Shown here: positions 57,801-64,000 of the stretch, piece by piece
Layout of the letters: every line of letters starts with the position of its first letter
Numbering within the stretch: the stretch's first letter is position 1
Assembly: GCF_025146565.1 (NCBI RefSeq)
Contig: NZ_CP102258.1
Span: forward strand, 1,210,001-1,274,000
DNA length: 64,000 bases
Source of the DNA: Bacteroides eggerthii
Lineage (GTDB): Bacteria; Bacteroidota; Bacteroidia; Bacteroidales; Bacteroidaceae
Direction: 5' to 3'
Translations under genes and position numbers: made by a program
Notes under the pieces: generated by a model
What the model saw: only the letters and a program-made list of their open reading frames with translations
What the model was told of the DNA's origin: nothing
Databases searched by the model: none

Positions 57801-58321
57801 GTGTGATATCAAGGGATCATGGTGAAGATTATGTTGAATTGGCTGATAACCGGATTCATACTATCAATACGAAACTCCGCTTACAGTGGGGCAACTTCAG
57901 TTGGTCAGCCCAGCTTGCTACCTCATGGGGTGGATTTACTGATTTTCGCGGTATAGCTGCCAAGGCGGACGATTTCATCTGGAGCCAATACTCTTTTGTA
58001 ACTGATATGTTCGATGAGGTAGAGAATCCTAATGGACGCTATCCGATTATGGCTGCGGGCAATGCTTGGGGAGAAACGTCAGATTTCTGGCAAGTATCTT
58101 CATTCCGTATGTATGTGCGAAACATGTCTTTCTCTTATTCACTTCCAAAATCACTGCTGAAAAAAGCAAAGATTGATGCGCTTTCTGTCAGCCTGAGCGG
58201 TAATAACCTGTGGGACTTCCACAACCCGTACCCGGATCATTTTGTGAATATGTATGATGGTATCAGTACAGGATATCCTACGTTGAGAACTTGGAGTCTT
58301 GGTGTGAATCTGACATTCTGA
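54836..58321 (+). CDS. susC: SusC-like TonB-dependent outer-membrane transporter
   Basis: 1161-residue importer for pectin oligosaccharides, paired with the SusD gene. An unusually long, basic leader (MKQKKSFLCRHNRCLNTAKA) precedes the hydrophobic signal segment. Residues ~50-125 form the carboxypeptidase-regulatory-like domain (VKGTVLDEQGIPVIGANVKV). The TonB box region is EEVVVVGYGTQRVKD near 127. The plug domain (~140-260) contains SEIESMTVLKDASAAVYGSR, followed by the 22-strand barrel to the final YPTLRTWSLGVNLTF. There is no STN domain, consistent with control by the HTCS rather than by a sigma/anti-sigma pair. It needs the Ton system, such as the one at 684-3660. Confidence 0.95.
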   Translation: MKQKKSFLCRHNRCLNTAKAICVSFLFSIPAGTAVAAVHAAEVDIVQQNETVKGTVLDEQGIPVIGANVKVVGTTVGAITDLDGNFSINAPKGAKIEVSFIGYVTQVVTAPSRGALKVVLREDAQLLEEVVVVGYGTQRVKDLTGAASNVKMDEIPDSPGSSLIDALAGQIVGLDVNQGDGRPGSTGSFTIRQPMSFDKTSNFNQPLIVIDDVVQVNAEGEPSMDAFNMLSSSEIESMTVLKDASAAVYGSRASSGVILVKTKRGSVGTPKISYSGKIDFSDAVSHAKTMNSYELGVFTNRLFDQTDRVKGDNSNAYYKYSDEELQAMKGLNYNWLDKAWDPAVSHRHSLTVNGGSDKVTYFAGVNFQDQGSNLGKVQSYNKWSFRAGGDVKVASGLKLSASVSGYNTDKVGNNIQVNIGSGPWGNQSPSRDYVQLNHMPKFIPWDTQIVDPLTGETKRHFVSPWGGPKLLDTKPDSQVTGYPLWNYFAEEESTSRKYNTSNGYNANFSLNYDVPFVRGLSLKGTYSITYANTHSEEAGAYYALARAGNTNKEGMHLLGDHTEWGYINYGDPEGDNLDKKPRVKYGKKSTKSEQMSFAINYARVFGKHDVAATAVVERAESEGDDLSQLYRGMSMSYGGTSATAGTLSSDAQGTYYRRYESGALSYIGRASYKYDNRYLAQFVFRSDASTKFAPENYWGFFPTGSFGWVASEEKFFKNLKLDEIFDFFKLRYSIGKTGKDNVAAWQWLQIYKIEPTGGMGFGSLGGSFASGAIINGTANRDIKWDTTIKQNFGIDMNMLNNRLSVSADFYYDKTKDLIMMISSDEEPIVIGAKLPSINYGKKNAWGLEFSVNWKDQINQAILPKWGPIKYQIGMDYGISWNSTVLGDEPTFDYPAEIANQKNWTGYHGMGGTYGFKTWKHTSSGDGILRNQADIDKYWDYLTKLAEAAGTSPNFLGITSKEKMYPGMLVYEDVNGDIDTKNKTIAGPNGVISRDHGEDYVELADNRIHTINTKLRLQWGNFSWSAQLATSWGGFTDFRGIAAKADDFIWSQYSFVTDMFDEVENPNGRYPIMAAGNAWGETSDFWQVSSFRMYVRNMSFSYSLPKSLLKKAKIDALSVSLSGNNLWDFHNPYPDHFVNMYDGISTGYPTLRTWSLGVNLTF

Positions 58322-58344
58322 TTTTTAGAAAAAAAGCAATTAAT

Positions 58345-60615
58345 ATGAAGAATCTATTTAAGACATATATCGGTGTTGCGTGTTTGATGGTTGGAATCTC
58401 CTCATGCAGCGATGACTTCTTGAAAGAAAAGAAAGACTATAACAACATGACTACTGTCGATGTGTATAGTGACAAAGGGCAAGCTACGGCTGTACTTGCC
58501 AAACTCTATAAACAGTGCTTTGAGACTTATAATTCTCCTCTTTGCGGGGCAGATCCTATCATGCGGCATGATAAGAATACCGGTGGCCAGCAGGCTAAAT
58601 TTTCGGAAGAAATGACCGGTTGGAAAGGAAGCTATTATGATGGTTCGGTCCAGAAGCAGGTAAAGGCGGGTAATCACATTTCCAATCCTCCTTATTGGAA
58701 TGCTCCCCGTTCTGATACGAAAAACTATAATAATTTTGATAAAAAGACCCTTTATCCCACTGTTTATGTTATTAATAACTTTATTCAGGAGATAGAACGT
58801 TCACGTTCACTTATTGCGGATAATGTGTTTTGGGACCGGTTGAAAGGTCAGGCTATTTTCATGCGTGCATGGCTTTTCTTTGATGCCGCAAGAGAATGGG
58901 GCGGATTTCCTTATTATTGTACTGATATTGATATGCCTGACATGGACACTAAGTCGCCACGTATGCCTATGCAGGAATGTATTGATAAAGTTTGTGAAGA
59001 TTTTAAACAGGCTGCCTCTTTACTGCCTGCCAAATGGGATAACGAGAATTACGGCCGTTTTACCTCCGTAGCGGCTTTGGCAATGTCTGCCCGCGCCCGT
59101 ATTTTCATGGCAAGTCCTATCTTTAATGCAAATTGGGACAACCCGGACAGCCAACGCTGGCAGCAAGCGCTCGAGGCTTCTCTTGCTGCTTTGAAGGCTG
59201 CCGATGATGCCGGTTATGGAACCAGTGTGACGGACATTAATTCATGGGACAAGGCTTTTTATGGCTTCAATAATACATTCAACCCCGAAAGTATTATTAC
59301 CTTAATGATGTGTGATGATCCTTTGGTGCCTGGTGTATTTAATAAGTGGGAAAACAAGATTCGTCCGAGTGCCGTAGCCAGTAATGATGGGGCAGGTATC
59401 CCTGCTCCCGAGGAGATATTGAGAGTTTTCCCTATGAAGAGTGGTAAAGAAGCTACTCCGGCTAACGGCTATGATGATGAGAAGTTCTATCGTGATAGAG
59501 ACCCCCGTTTCTACCGTACATTTGCATTCTCAGGTTGCGAATGGCCGGGTGTTGAGAAACCCCTTTGGCTTTTTGCTTACAAGTATAGCGATAAGGATGG
59601 AAACATGTATCGTTACACAGATGGACGTAAGGGTGATAGTGGAGTGTCCGGTAAGAGTCGTGCTATTGTTTGGAAGATGAGTGATCCTAAAACTGCAATA
59701 GGCGCTGAGAATTCGAGTTCTACGGATATTATGGAATATCGTTACGGTGAACTTCTTTTAAATGTGGCAGAGTGTTACGCAGCTCAAGGAAAGGCTGAAT
59801 GTCTGACTTATCTTGGAAAGGTTCGTTCGCGTGTGGGTATTCTATCTACGGATAATTATGGATTAGGTTCAATCAGCGGACGGTATGAACTCATTAAGGC
59901 TGTTTTAACTGAGCGTCAGATTGAACTGGCATATGAAGGGAAACGTCCTTGGGATTTGAAGCGCTGGTTGCTGTTTGAAGGCGGTGCTGGATTTGACCCC
60001 AATATTGGTGGCGGATATAATTCCGGAACAGGCGCATACGACCCGGAACTTGCTTGGGGAGCGGGATGGAAAATCTATGATGGTCAGAACGGCCGTCCTA
60101 ACTATACCCGTACAGATAATGTTCTGACCCGCCTTGGCATGAAACCTTTGTCGGGAACTAAACATACGAGCAAAATTTGGGCTTATGATATTGACAATAT
60201 ACATGCGGTCGATGAGTATGAAGGCGATAAAGTGAATCATCCTTTGATTGACAATGAACTTTATAAGAAGGTTCCTGCCATTAAACGTGATATGAATGAA
60301 ACTGAGCGTGAAGTAGCTTTGAATAAACTTGATGAATTCTACGAAGGCGTGAATATGAAGACTTACGATCCTATCGAGAAACTGGGAGACAAGTATGGTA
60401 TGGATTCGGGAGCTACGGAGAAAGATCGTAATTTCTTGTTTGCATGGCGTGGATGGTACTATATTTATCCTATTCATTACGATATGTATGATGCAGGGAA
60501 GGGTAATACTTGGATTGAGCAAACAGCTGGTTGGATGATCGAAAACCGTACTCCTTCGTGCACAACAGTCGATGAGCAGAATGGTACTTATTACTATTGT
60601 ACCGTAGAGGAATAG
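58345..60615 (+). CDS. susD: SusD-like surface glycan-binding lipoprotein
   Basis: Outer-membrane partner that closes over the SusC barrel and captures the oligosaccharide. Start at 58345 gives a lipobox, MVGISSC (Cys21); the longer frame overlaps SusC and has no signal. TPR-like helices are visible in VYVINNFIQEIERSRSLIAD, GQAIFMRAWLFFDAAREWGG, IMEYRYGELLLNVAECYAAQ and LTERQIELAYEGKRPWDLKR. At 756 residues it is larger than many SusD proteins; the extra length lies mostly after the RagB/SusD C-terminal core, around residues 640-756. It is 23 bases downstream of SusC. Confidence 0.94.
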   Translation: MKNLFKTYIGVACLMVGISSCSDDFLKEKKDYNNMTTVDVYSDKGQATAVLAKLYKQCFETYNSPLCGADPIMRHDKNTGGQQAKFSEEMTGWKGSYYDGSVQKQVKAGNHISNPPYWNAPRSDTKNYNNFDKKTLYPTVYVINNFIQEIERSRSLIADNVFWDRLKGQAIFMRAWLFFDAAREWGGFPYYCTDIDMPDMDTKSPRMPMQECIDKVCEDFKQAASLLPAKWDNENYGRFTSVAALAMSARARIFMASPIFNANWDNPDSQRWQQALEASLAALKAADDAGYGTSVTDINSWDKAFYGFNNTFNPESIITLMMCDDPLVPGVFNKWENKIRPSAVASNDGAGIPAPEEILRVFPMKSGKEATPANGYDDEKFYRDRDPRFYRTFAFSGCEWPGVEKPLWLFAYKYSDKDGNMYRYTDGRKGDSGVSGKSRAIVWKMSDPKTAIGAENSSSTDIMEYRYGELLLNVAECYAAQGKAECLTYLGKVRSRVGILSTDNYGLGSISGRYELIKAVLTERQIELAYEGKRPWDLKRWLLFEGGAGFDPNIGGGYNSGTGAYDPELAWGAGWKIYDGQNGRPNYTRTDNVLTRLGMKPLSGTKHTSKIWAYDIDNIHAVDEYEGDKVNHPLIDNELYKKVPAIKRDMNETEREVALNKLDEFYEGVNMKTYDPIEKLGDKYGMDSGATEKDRNFLFAWRGWYYIYPIHYDMYDAGKGNTWIEQTAGWMIENRTPSCTTVDEQNGTYYYCTVEE

Positions 60616-60697
60616 TCTTCGGTTGTCCCCAATATTACATCGGCTGCCTTTATGAAATGCAGTGGTGTTATTACGGATAATCATTAAATTATTATAC

Positions 60698-60734
60698 GAA
60701 CCCGCCTGAATGCTAATGGGCTTTGGGCGGGTTC
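60698..60734 (+). terminator. Hairpin after the SusC/SusD genes
   Basis: GAACCCGCC (60698-60706) pairs perfectly with GGCGGGTTC (60726-60734) around a 19-base loop. Only a weak T-rich stretch follows, so it may be a leaky terminator or an mRNA-stabilising hairpin that lowers expression of the downstream DUF3826 gene relative to SusC/SusD. Confidence 0.55.
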
Positions 60735-60770
60735 CTTATATTTATATCTATCATTTAATTTATATTTCTT

Positions 60771-61436
60771 ATGAACCGTATTTTTTGTACTTTTGTCCTC
60801 TTTTTTGCACTTTCTGTGACGGTCTATGCTACAGATGCAACGCTTAATACCCGTAATTTACGTGTAGCAGACATCGCTAAAGCTGAAGCAAAGGCGAAAG
60901 CAATAGTGGCAGGTTTGGGACAACTTTGTGACTCTACGCGTGAGAACGTACATATTGTTATTGCGAATCGCTATCTTGAACTGTGTGCCATTCATAATCG
61001 CTATGATAACCGTAATGACTCTATCCGGGCTCTCAAATTGCCAAAGCAAAAAGAAGCCAATGCTTTTGAGCGGTCTTACTATAACTATAATAATGATCTT
61101 TATCGCACCCGGTTCGATTTTATCGCTTGGCTTAATTTTTACCTTACGGATGCTCAGGTAGAGACTGTGAAGAATTTGATGACGAATAATTATCTTTTCG
61201 TGCGCTATAATGACTTTATAGATCTCCTGCCTTCACTTACTGAAGCAGAGCGTGAGCGGGTTTATCATTGGTTGGTTGAGGCTCGTGAGTTTAGTATGGA
61301 TTTTTTGGATGACAGGAAGATGCGCCAGATGTTTACTAAGTATCGGGGACGTATCAATAATTATCTTGCCAAACGTGGATATGACTTGCGTAAGGCGACC
61401 GAAGAACAGGAAGCGCGTAAATGTATCCTGAAATAA
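60771..61436 (+). CDS. DUF3826 family exported protein (first copy)
   Basis: 221-residue protein with a signal peptide (MNRIFCTFVLFFALSVTVYA) and an otherwise helical, charged body. The family signature I recognise is ANRYLELCAIHNRYDNRN and LLPSLTEAERERVYHWLVEA followed by REFSMD, typical of DUF3826. No catalytic function is known to me. It sits between SusD and a PL1 lyase, and a second family member follows that lyase. Proteins of this family are found near pectate lyases in Bacteroides, so a periplasmic accessory role in pectin use is plausible. No regulator site lies in the 155 bases upstream, so it probably depends on read-through from SusD. Confidence 0.75.
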   Translation: MNRIFCTFVLFFALSVTVYATDATLNTRNLRVADIAKAEAKAKAIVAGLGQLCDSTRENVHIVIANRYLELCAIHNRYDNRNDSIRALKLPKQKEANAFERSYYNYNNDLYRTRFDFIAWLNFYLTDAQVETVKNLMTNNYLFVRYNDFIDLLPSLTEAERERVYHWLVEAREFSMDFLDDRKMRQMFTKYRGRINNYLAKRGYDLRKATEEQEARKCILK

Positions 61437-61520
61437 TTTAGGATTTTTGTTTAGGACATTGAATCTCAAACTTTTCCCATAAAAGGTGATTTTTTAGGGT
61501 AAATGCAGTTGGAAAACGCG

Positions 61521-61545
61521 AGTACAAAATAGCTTGCTTTTCGTC
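61521..61545 (+). promoter_or_regulatory. Putative PUL regulator site 9 (TACA-N15-CGTC)
   Basis: Begins AGTACAAA and ends TTTTCGTC over 25 bases, 59 bases before the second PL1 start. It separates the PL1-DUF3826 unit from the SusC/SusD unit. Confidence 0.65.
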
Positions 61546-61604
61546 CAAATAATAACTGTTTGATGATTATGTGATGAATTCTAATTGATAATATTATAAG
61601 AACC

Positions 61605-63374
61605 ATGAAAAAAAGAAATCTATTTGTTATGGCTGCTGCCTTTGTTTCGTTTTTCGTTTCTGAAAGAGCATGGGCGCAATATCCTCAGCTGACTTCTGAG
61701 GCAGGCCAAGCTTATCAGAAAATGCGTAAAGAGCTATATGCACACTCGGACTCGGCATGGGCTGTGGCTTATCCCATTGTGATGAAAGAAGCTCAAAACG
61801 GTCGTCCTTACGTGCCTTGGGCAAGCCGTCCTTACGATTTGCCTCAGGCAAAAATTCCCGCTTTTCCAGGTGCTGAAGGAGGAGGTATGTATTCGTTTGG
61901 AGGACGTGGTGGTAAGGTTATCACTGTAACCAATTTGAATGATGCAGGTCCCGGATCGTTTCGTGAGGCTTGCGAAACAGGTGGTGCCCGTATCATTGTA
62001 TTCAATGTGGCAGGTATTATTAAACTGAAAACTCCTATCATTGTTCGCGCTCCTTATGTTACTATTGCCGGACAGACAGCACCCGGTGATGGCGTTTGTA
62101 TAGCCGGTGAATCTTTTTGGGTGGAGACTCATGATGTTGTAGTGCGTCATATGCGTTTCCGTCGTGGAGAGACCAATGTATATCATCGTGATGACTCTTT
62201 CGGGGGTAATCCTGTGGGGAACATTATGATTGACCACTGTTCCTGTACATGGGGATTGGATGAAAATATCTCGTTCTACCGTCACATGTTCGATGAAAGT
62301 GAAGGACAATATGAGGTGAAAGCTAAGAAACTGCCTACTGTGAATGTCACTATCCAAAATACAATTTCGGCAAAAGCGCTGGATACTTACAATCATGCAT
62401 TTGGCAGCACCTTGGGTGGAGAGAATTGCGCTTTTGCACGTAACCTTTGGGCGAGTAACTCGGGCCGCAACCCTTCTATTGGTTGGAATGGTATCTTTAA
62501 TTTTGTAAACAATGTAGTATTCAACTGGGTGCATCGTTCATCGGATGGCGGTGACTATACGGCTATGTTCAATATGATAAACAATTATTATAAACCGGGC
62601 CCTGCTACTCCTAAGGATACTTCTGTAGGCCATCGTATTCTGAAACCGGAAGCCGGTCGTAGCAAACTCGATCATAAGGTTTATGGCCGTATCTATGCTG
62701 CAGGAAATATTATGGAAGGTTATCCTGAAATCACTGAGGACAACTGGAAAGGCGGTATTCAGATTGAAGAAACTAATGGCGTAGAAGGTCATGAAGGATA
62801 TGTTCGTCAGTATGAACCGTTTGTGATGCCTTATGTCAATATCCTTTCTGCAAAGAGTGCCTATGACTTTGTGTTGAAGAATGTGGGAGCTACATTGCCT
62901 TGCCGCGATATTGTAGACCAACGCATTGTAGAGGAAGTAACAACAGGCGTACCTTATGTTGATCCTAGTTATACCGATAAGAAGAAAATGAAGAAGCTTC
63001 CTGAGGATGCATTCGGTTGCAAGTGGGGACTTTCTCCTAAGTCACAGAATGAGGACGGTTTGTTCAAATACCGTCGTTTGCCTAAAGACTCTTATAAAAT
63101 AGGTATTATTACACATCCTAACCAAATGGGGGGATATCCGGAATATAAGGGAACTCCTTATGTGGATACTGATAAAGACGGTATGCCGGATGAATGGGAA
63201 AAGGCCAATGGTTTGAATCCTAACGATGCTTCGGATGCAAATGAGGATTGCACAGGAGACGGATATACTAATATTGAAAAATATATTAATGGTATCAGTA
63301 CTGTTAATCGTACCGATTGGACGAATTTGAATAACAACTACGATACACTTGCAGAAAAAGGACGTTTGATGTAA
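61605..63374 (+). CDS. PL1 family pectate lyase (second copy)
   Basis: 589-residue paralogue of the lyase at 24839, with a signal peptide ending near SERAWAQ. The core is conserved: IPAFPGAEGGGMYSFGGRGG, GPGSFREACETGGARIIVF, RHMRFRRGETNVYHRDDS and IDHCSCTWGLDENISFYRHM. It has an extra segment near residues 450-490 (DPSYTDKKKMKKLPEDAFGC) that the other copy lacks. The C-terminus ends with the same EF-hand-like motif, DTDKDGMPDEWEKANGLNP. Two paralogous lyases with different loops, each under its own regulator site, suggest different cut sites or methyl-ester tolerance. Confidence 0.9.
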   Translation: MKKRNLFVMAAAFVSFFVSERAWAQYPQLTSEAGQAYQKMRKELYAHSDSAWAVAYPIVMKEAQNGRPYVPWASRPYDLPQAKIPAFPGAEGGGMYSFGGRGGKVITVTNLNDAGPGSFREACETGGARIIVFNVAGIIKLKTPIIVRAPYVTIAGQTAPGDGVCIAGESFWVETHDVVVRHMRFRRGETNVYHRDDSFGGNPVGNIMIDHCSCTWGLDENISFYRHMFDESEGQYEVKAKKLPTVNVTIQNTISAKALDTYNHAFGSTLGGENCAFARNLWASNSGRNPSIGWNGIFNFVNNVVFNWVHRSSDGGDYTAMFNMINNYYKPGPATPKDTSVGHRILKPEAGRSKLDHKVYGRIYAAGNIMEGYPEITEDNWKGGIQIEETNGVEGHEGYVRQYEPFVMPYVNILSAKSAYDFVLKNVGATLPCRDIVDQRIVEEVTTGVPYVDPSYTDKKKMKKLPEDAFGCKWGLSPKSQNEDGLFKYRRLPKDSYKIGIITHPNQMGGYPEYKGTPYVDTDKDGMPDEWEKANGLNPNDASDANEDCTGDGYTNIEKYINGISTVNRTDWTNLNNNYDTLAEKGRLM

Positions 63375-63390
63375 TCAGTAAATTATGCCT

Positions 63391-63425
63391 GCACCAGTTA
63401 TTTAGTTATTCTGATTGACTGGTGC
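63391..63425 (+). terminator. Hairpin between PL1 and the second DUF3826 gene
   Basis: GCACCAGT (63391-63398) and ACTGGTGC (63418-63425) pair perfectly around a 19-base loop. It is followed by AT-rich DNA without a long T-run, so it could be a weak terminator or a processing/stability hairpin. Confidence 0.5.
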
Positions 63426-63464
63426 GGGTTAATATTTTTATACCGATAATAAAATATAATTTGT

Positions 63465-64000
63465 ATGTTAAAAAAAATATTTCTTAGCATCATGTTCTGT
63501 TGCGTAGCCCTTTCGGCTTCAGCTGTTGAGCTTGATAGCTTGGGGCGCGACCCGAACTATGTAAAGTCTATCTTGAAACGCTCGGAAAAGATAGTTGATA
63601 ATCTTGGTATTACTGATCCTGCGGTTAAGCAGAATGTGCTGTATATTTTGGCCAATCGCTATTTTAAACTGAATGATATTTATGAGGTACGTGACCAGAA
63701 AGTGAAGTATGCCAAGGCCGTTCTTACGGGCGCGTCCAAGCAAGCAGCCATTGAAGCAGCGGAACTTGAGAAAGATGCGACTTTGTATCGTTGCCATTTC
63801 GAATTTCCTGCTTCCCTTTCGCTCTATATCAACGACAAGCAGATTGATGCGATAAAAGATGGGATGACATATAATTCATTGCAGGTGCAATATGAGTCAT
63901 TGGTAGACATGGTACCTTCGCTGACCGAGGAAGAAAAAAAGCAGATTTATGCCTGGTATAAAGAGGCTCGGGAATTTTCGATGGATGCCGAGAACTCTGA
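63465..64000 (+). CDS. DUF3826 family exported protein (second copy, cut by window end)
   Basis: The frame opens at ATG 63465 and is still open at the last base, giving at least 178 residues. It begins with a signal peptide (MLKKIFLSIMFCCVALSASA). The body is related to the DUF3826 protein at 60771: VLYILANRYFKLNDIYEVRD corresponds to the ANRYLEL block, and SLTEEEKKQIYAWYKEAREF followed by SMD corresponds to its SLTEAERERVYHW block. The two are clearly diverged, not a recent duplication. It completes a DUF3826-PL1-DUF3826 series, 90 bases after the lyase with only a hairpin between. Confidence 0.75.
   Translation, partial: MLKKIFLSIMFCCVALSASAVELDSLGRDPNYVKSILKRSEKIVDNLGITDPAVKQNVLYILANRYFKLNDIYEVRDQKVKYAKAVLTGASKQAAIEAAELEKDATLYRCHFEFPASLSLYINDKQIDAIKDGMTYNSLQVQYESLVDMVPSLTEEEKKQIYAWYKEAREFSMDAENS

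Overview
The window looks like a Bacteroides chromosome (Bacteroidales). The signs are SusC/SusD pairs, a hybrid two-component system, TAnnTTTG-type promoter elements, many lipoproteins and a TonB/ExbB/ExbD/ExbD cluster. No rRNA, insertion sequence, phage gene or CRISPR array was seen.

Left end (1-6260). A small exported protein of unknown function is followed by a tight plus-strand operon for envelope energisation: ExbB, two ExbD proteins, TonB, a PstS-like lipoprotein and a TPR protein. It ends at a terminator that faces the terminator of an initiator tRNA-fMet gene on the minus strand.

Pectin locus (6381 to the window end). The remainder is a large polysaccharide utilization locus (PUL) that I assign to rhamnogalacturonan II (RG-II), the most complex pectin domain. 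The strongest evidence is two characteristic two-domain proteins, a GH143-GH142-type enzyme (9116-12442) and a GH137-GH2-type enzyme (46692-50975), the second followed directly by a GH138-type galacturonidase. Around them are two GH78 and one GH106 rhamnosidase, GH28, GH43, three further GH2 enzymes, GH105, two PL1 lyases, an SGNH acetylesterase, a DUF5703 protein, a beta-helix/DUF6298-like protein, SusC, SusD, a secreted TIM-barrel protein and two DUF3826 proteins. The last gene runs off the window, so the locus continues.

How it should work. SusC/SusD import oligosaccharides across the outer membrane; PL1 and surface lipoproteins make or capture them; periplasmic exo-enzymes then strip side chains and backbone. 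The hybrid two-component sensor (20400-24776) is the only dedicated sensor present. A lone ECF sigma factor (29891-30454) sits beside about 1 kb of non-coding, repeat-rich DNA.

Main discovery. Ten upstream regions in the PUL, on both strands, carry the same 25-base element: TACA at positions 3-6 and CGTC at positions 22-25, usually beginning AGTACA. One copy is 26 bases long. They precede essentially every transcription unit of the PUL except the sensor gene, the sigma factor and some internal genes. I propose they are the operators of the hybrid sensor-regulator, which divides the locus into about ten co-regulated units.

Family assignments rest on recognising sequence motifs and gene order, not on database searches.
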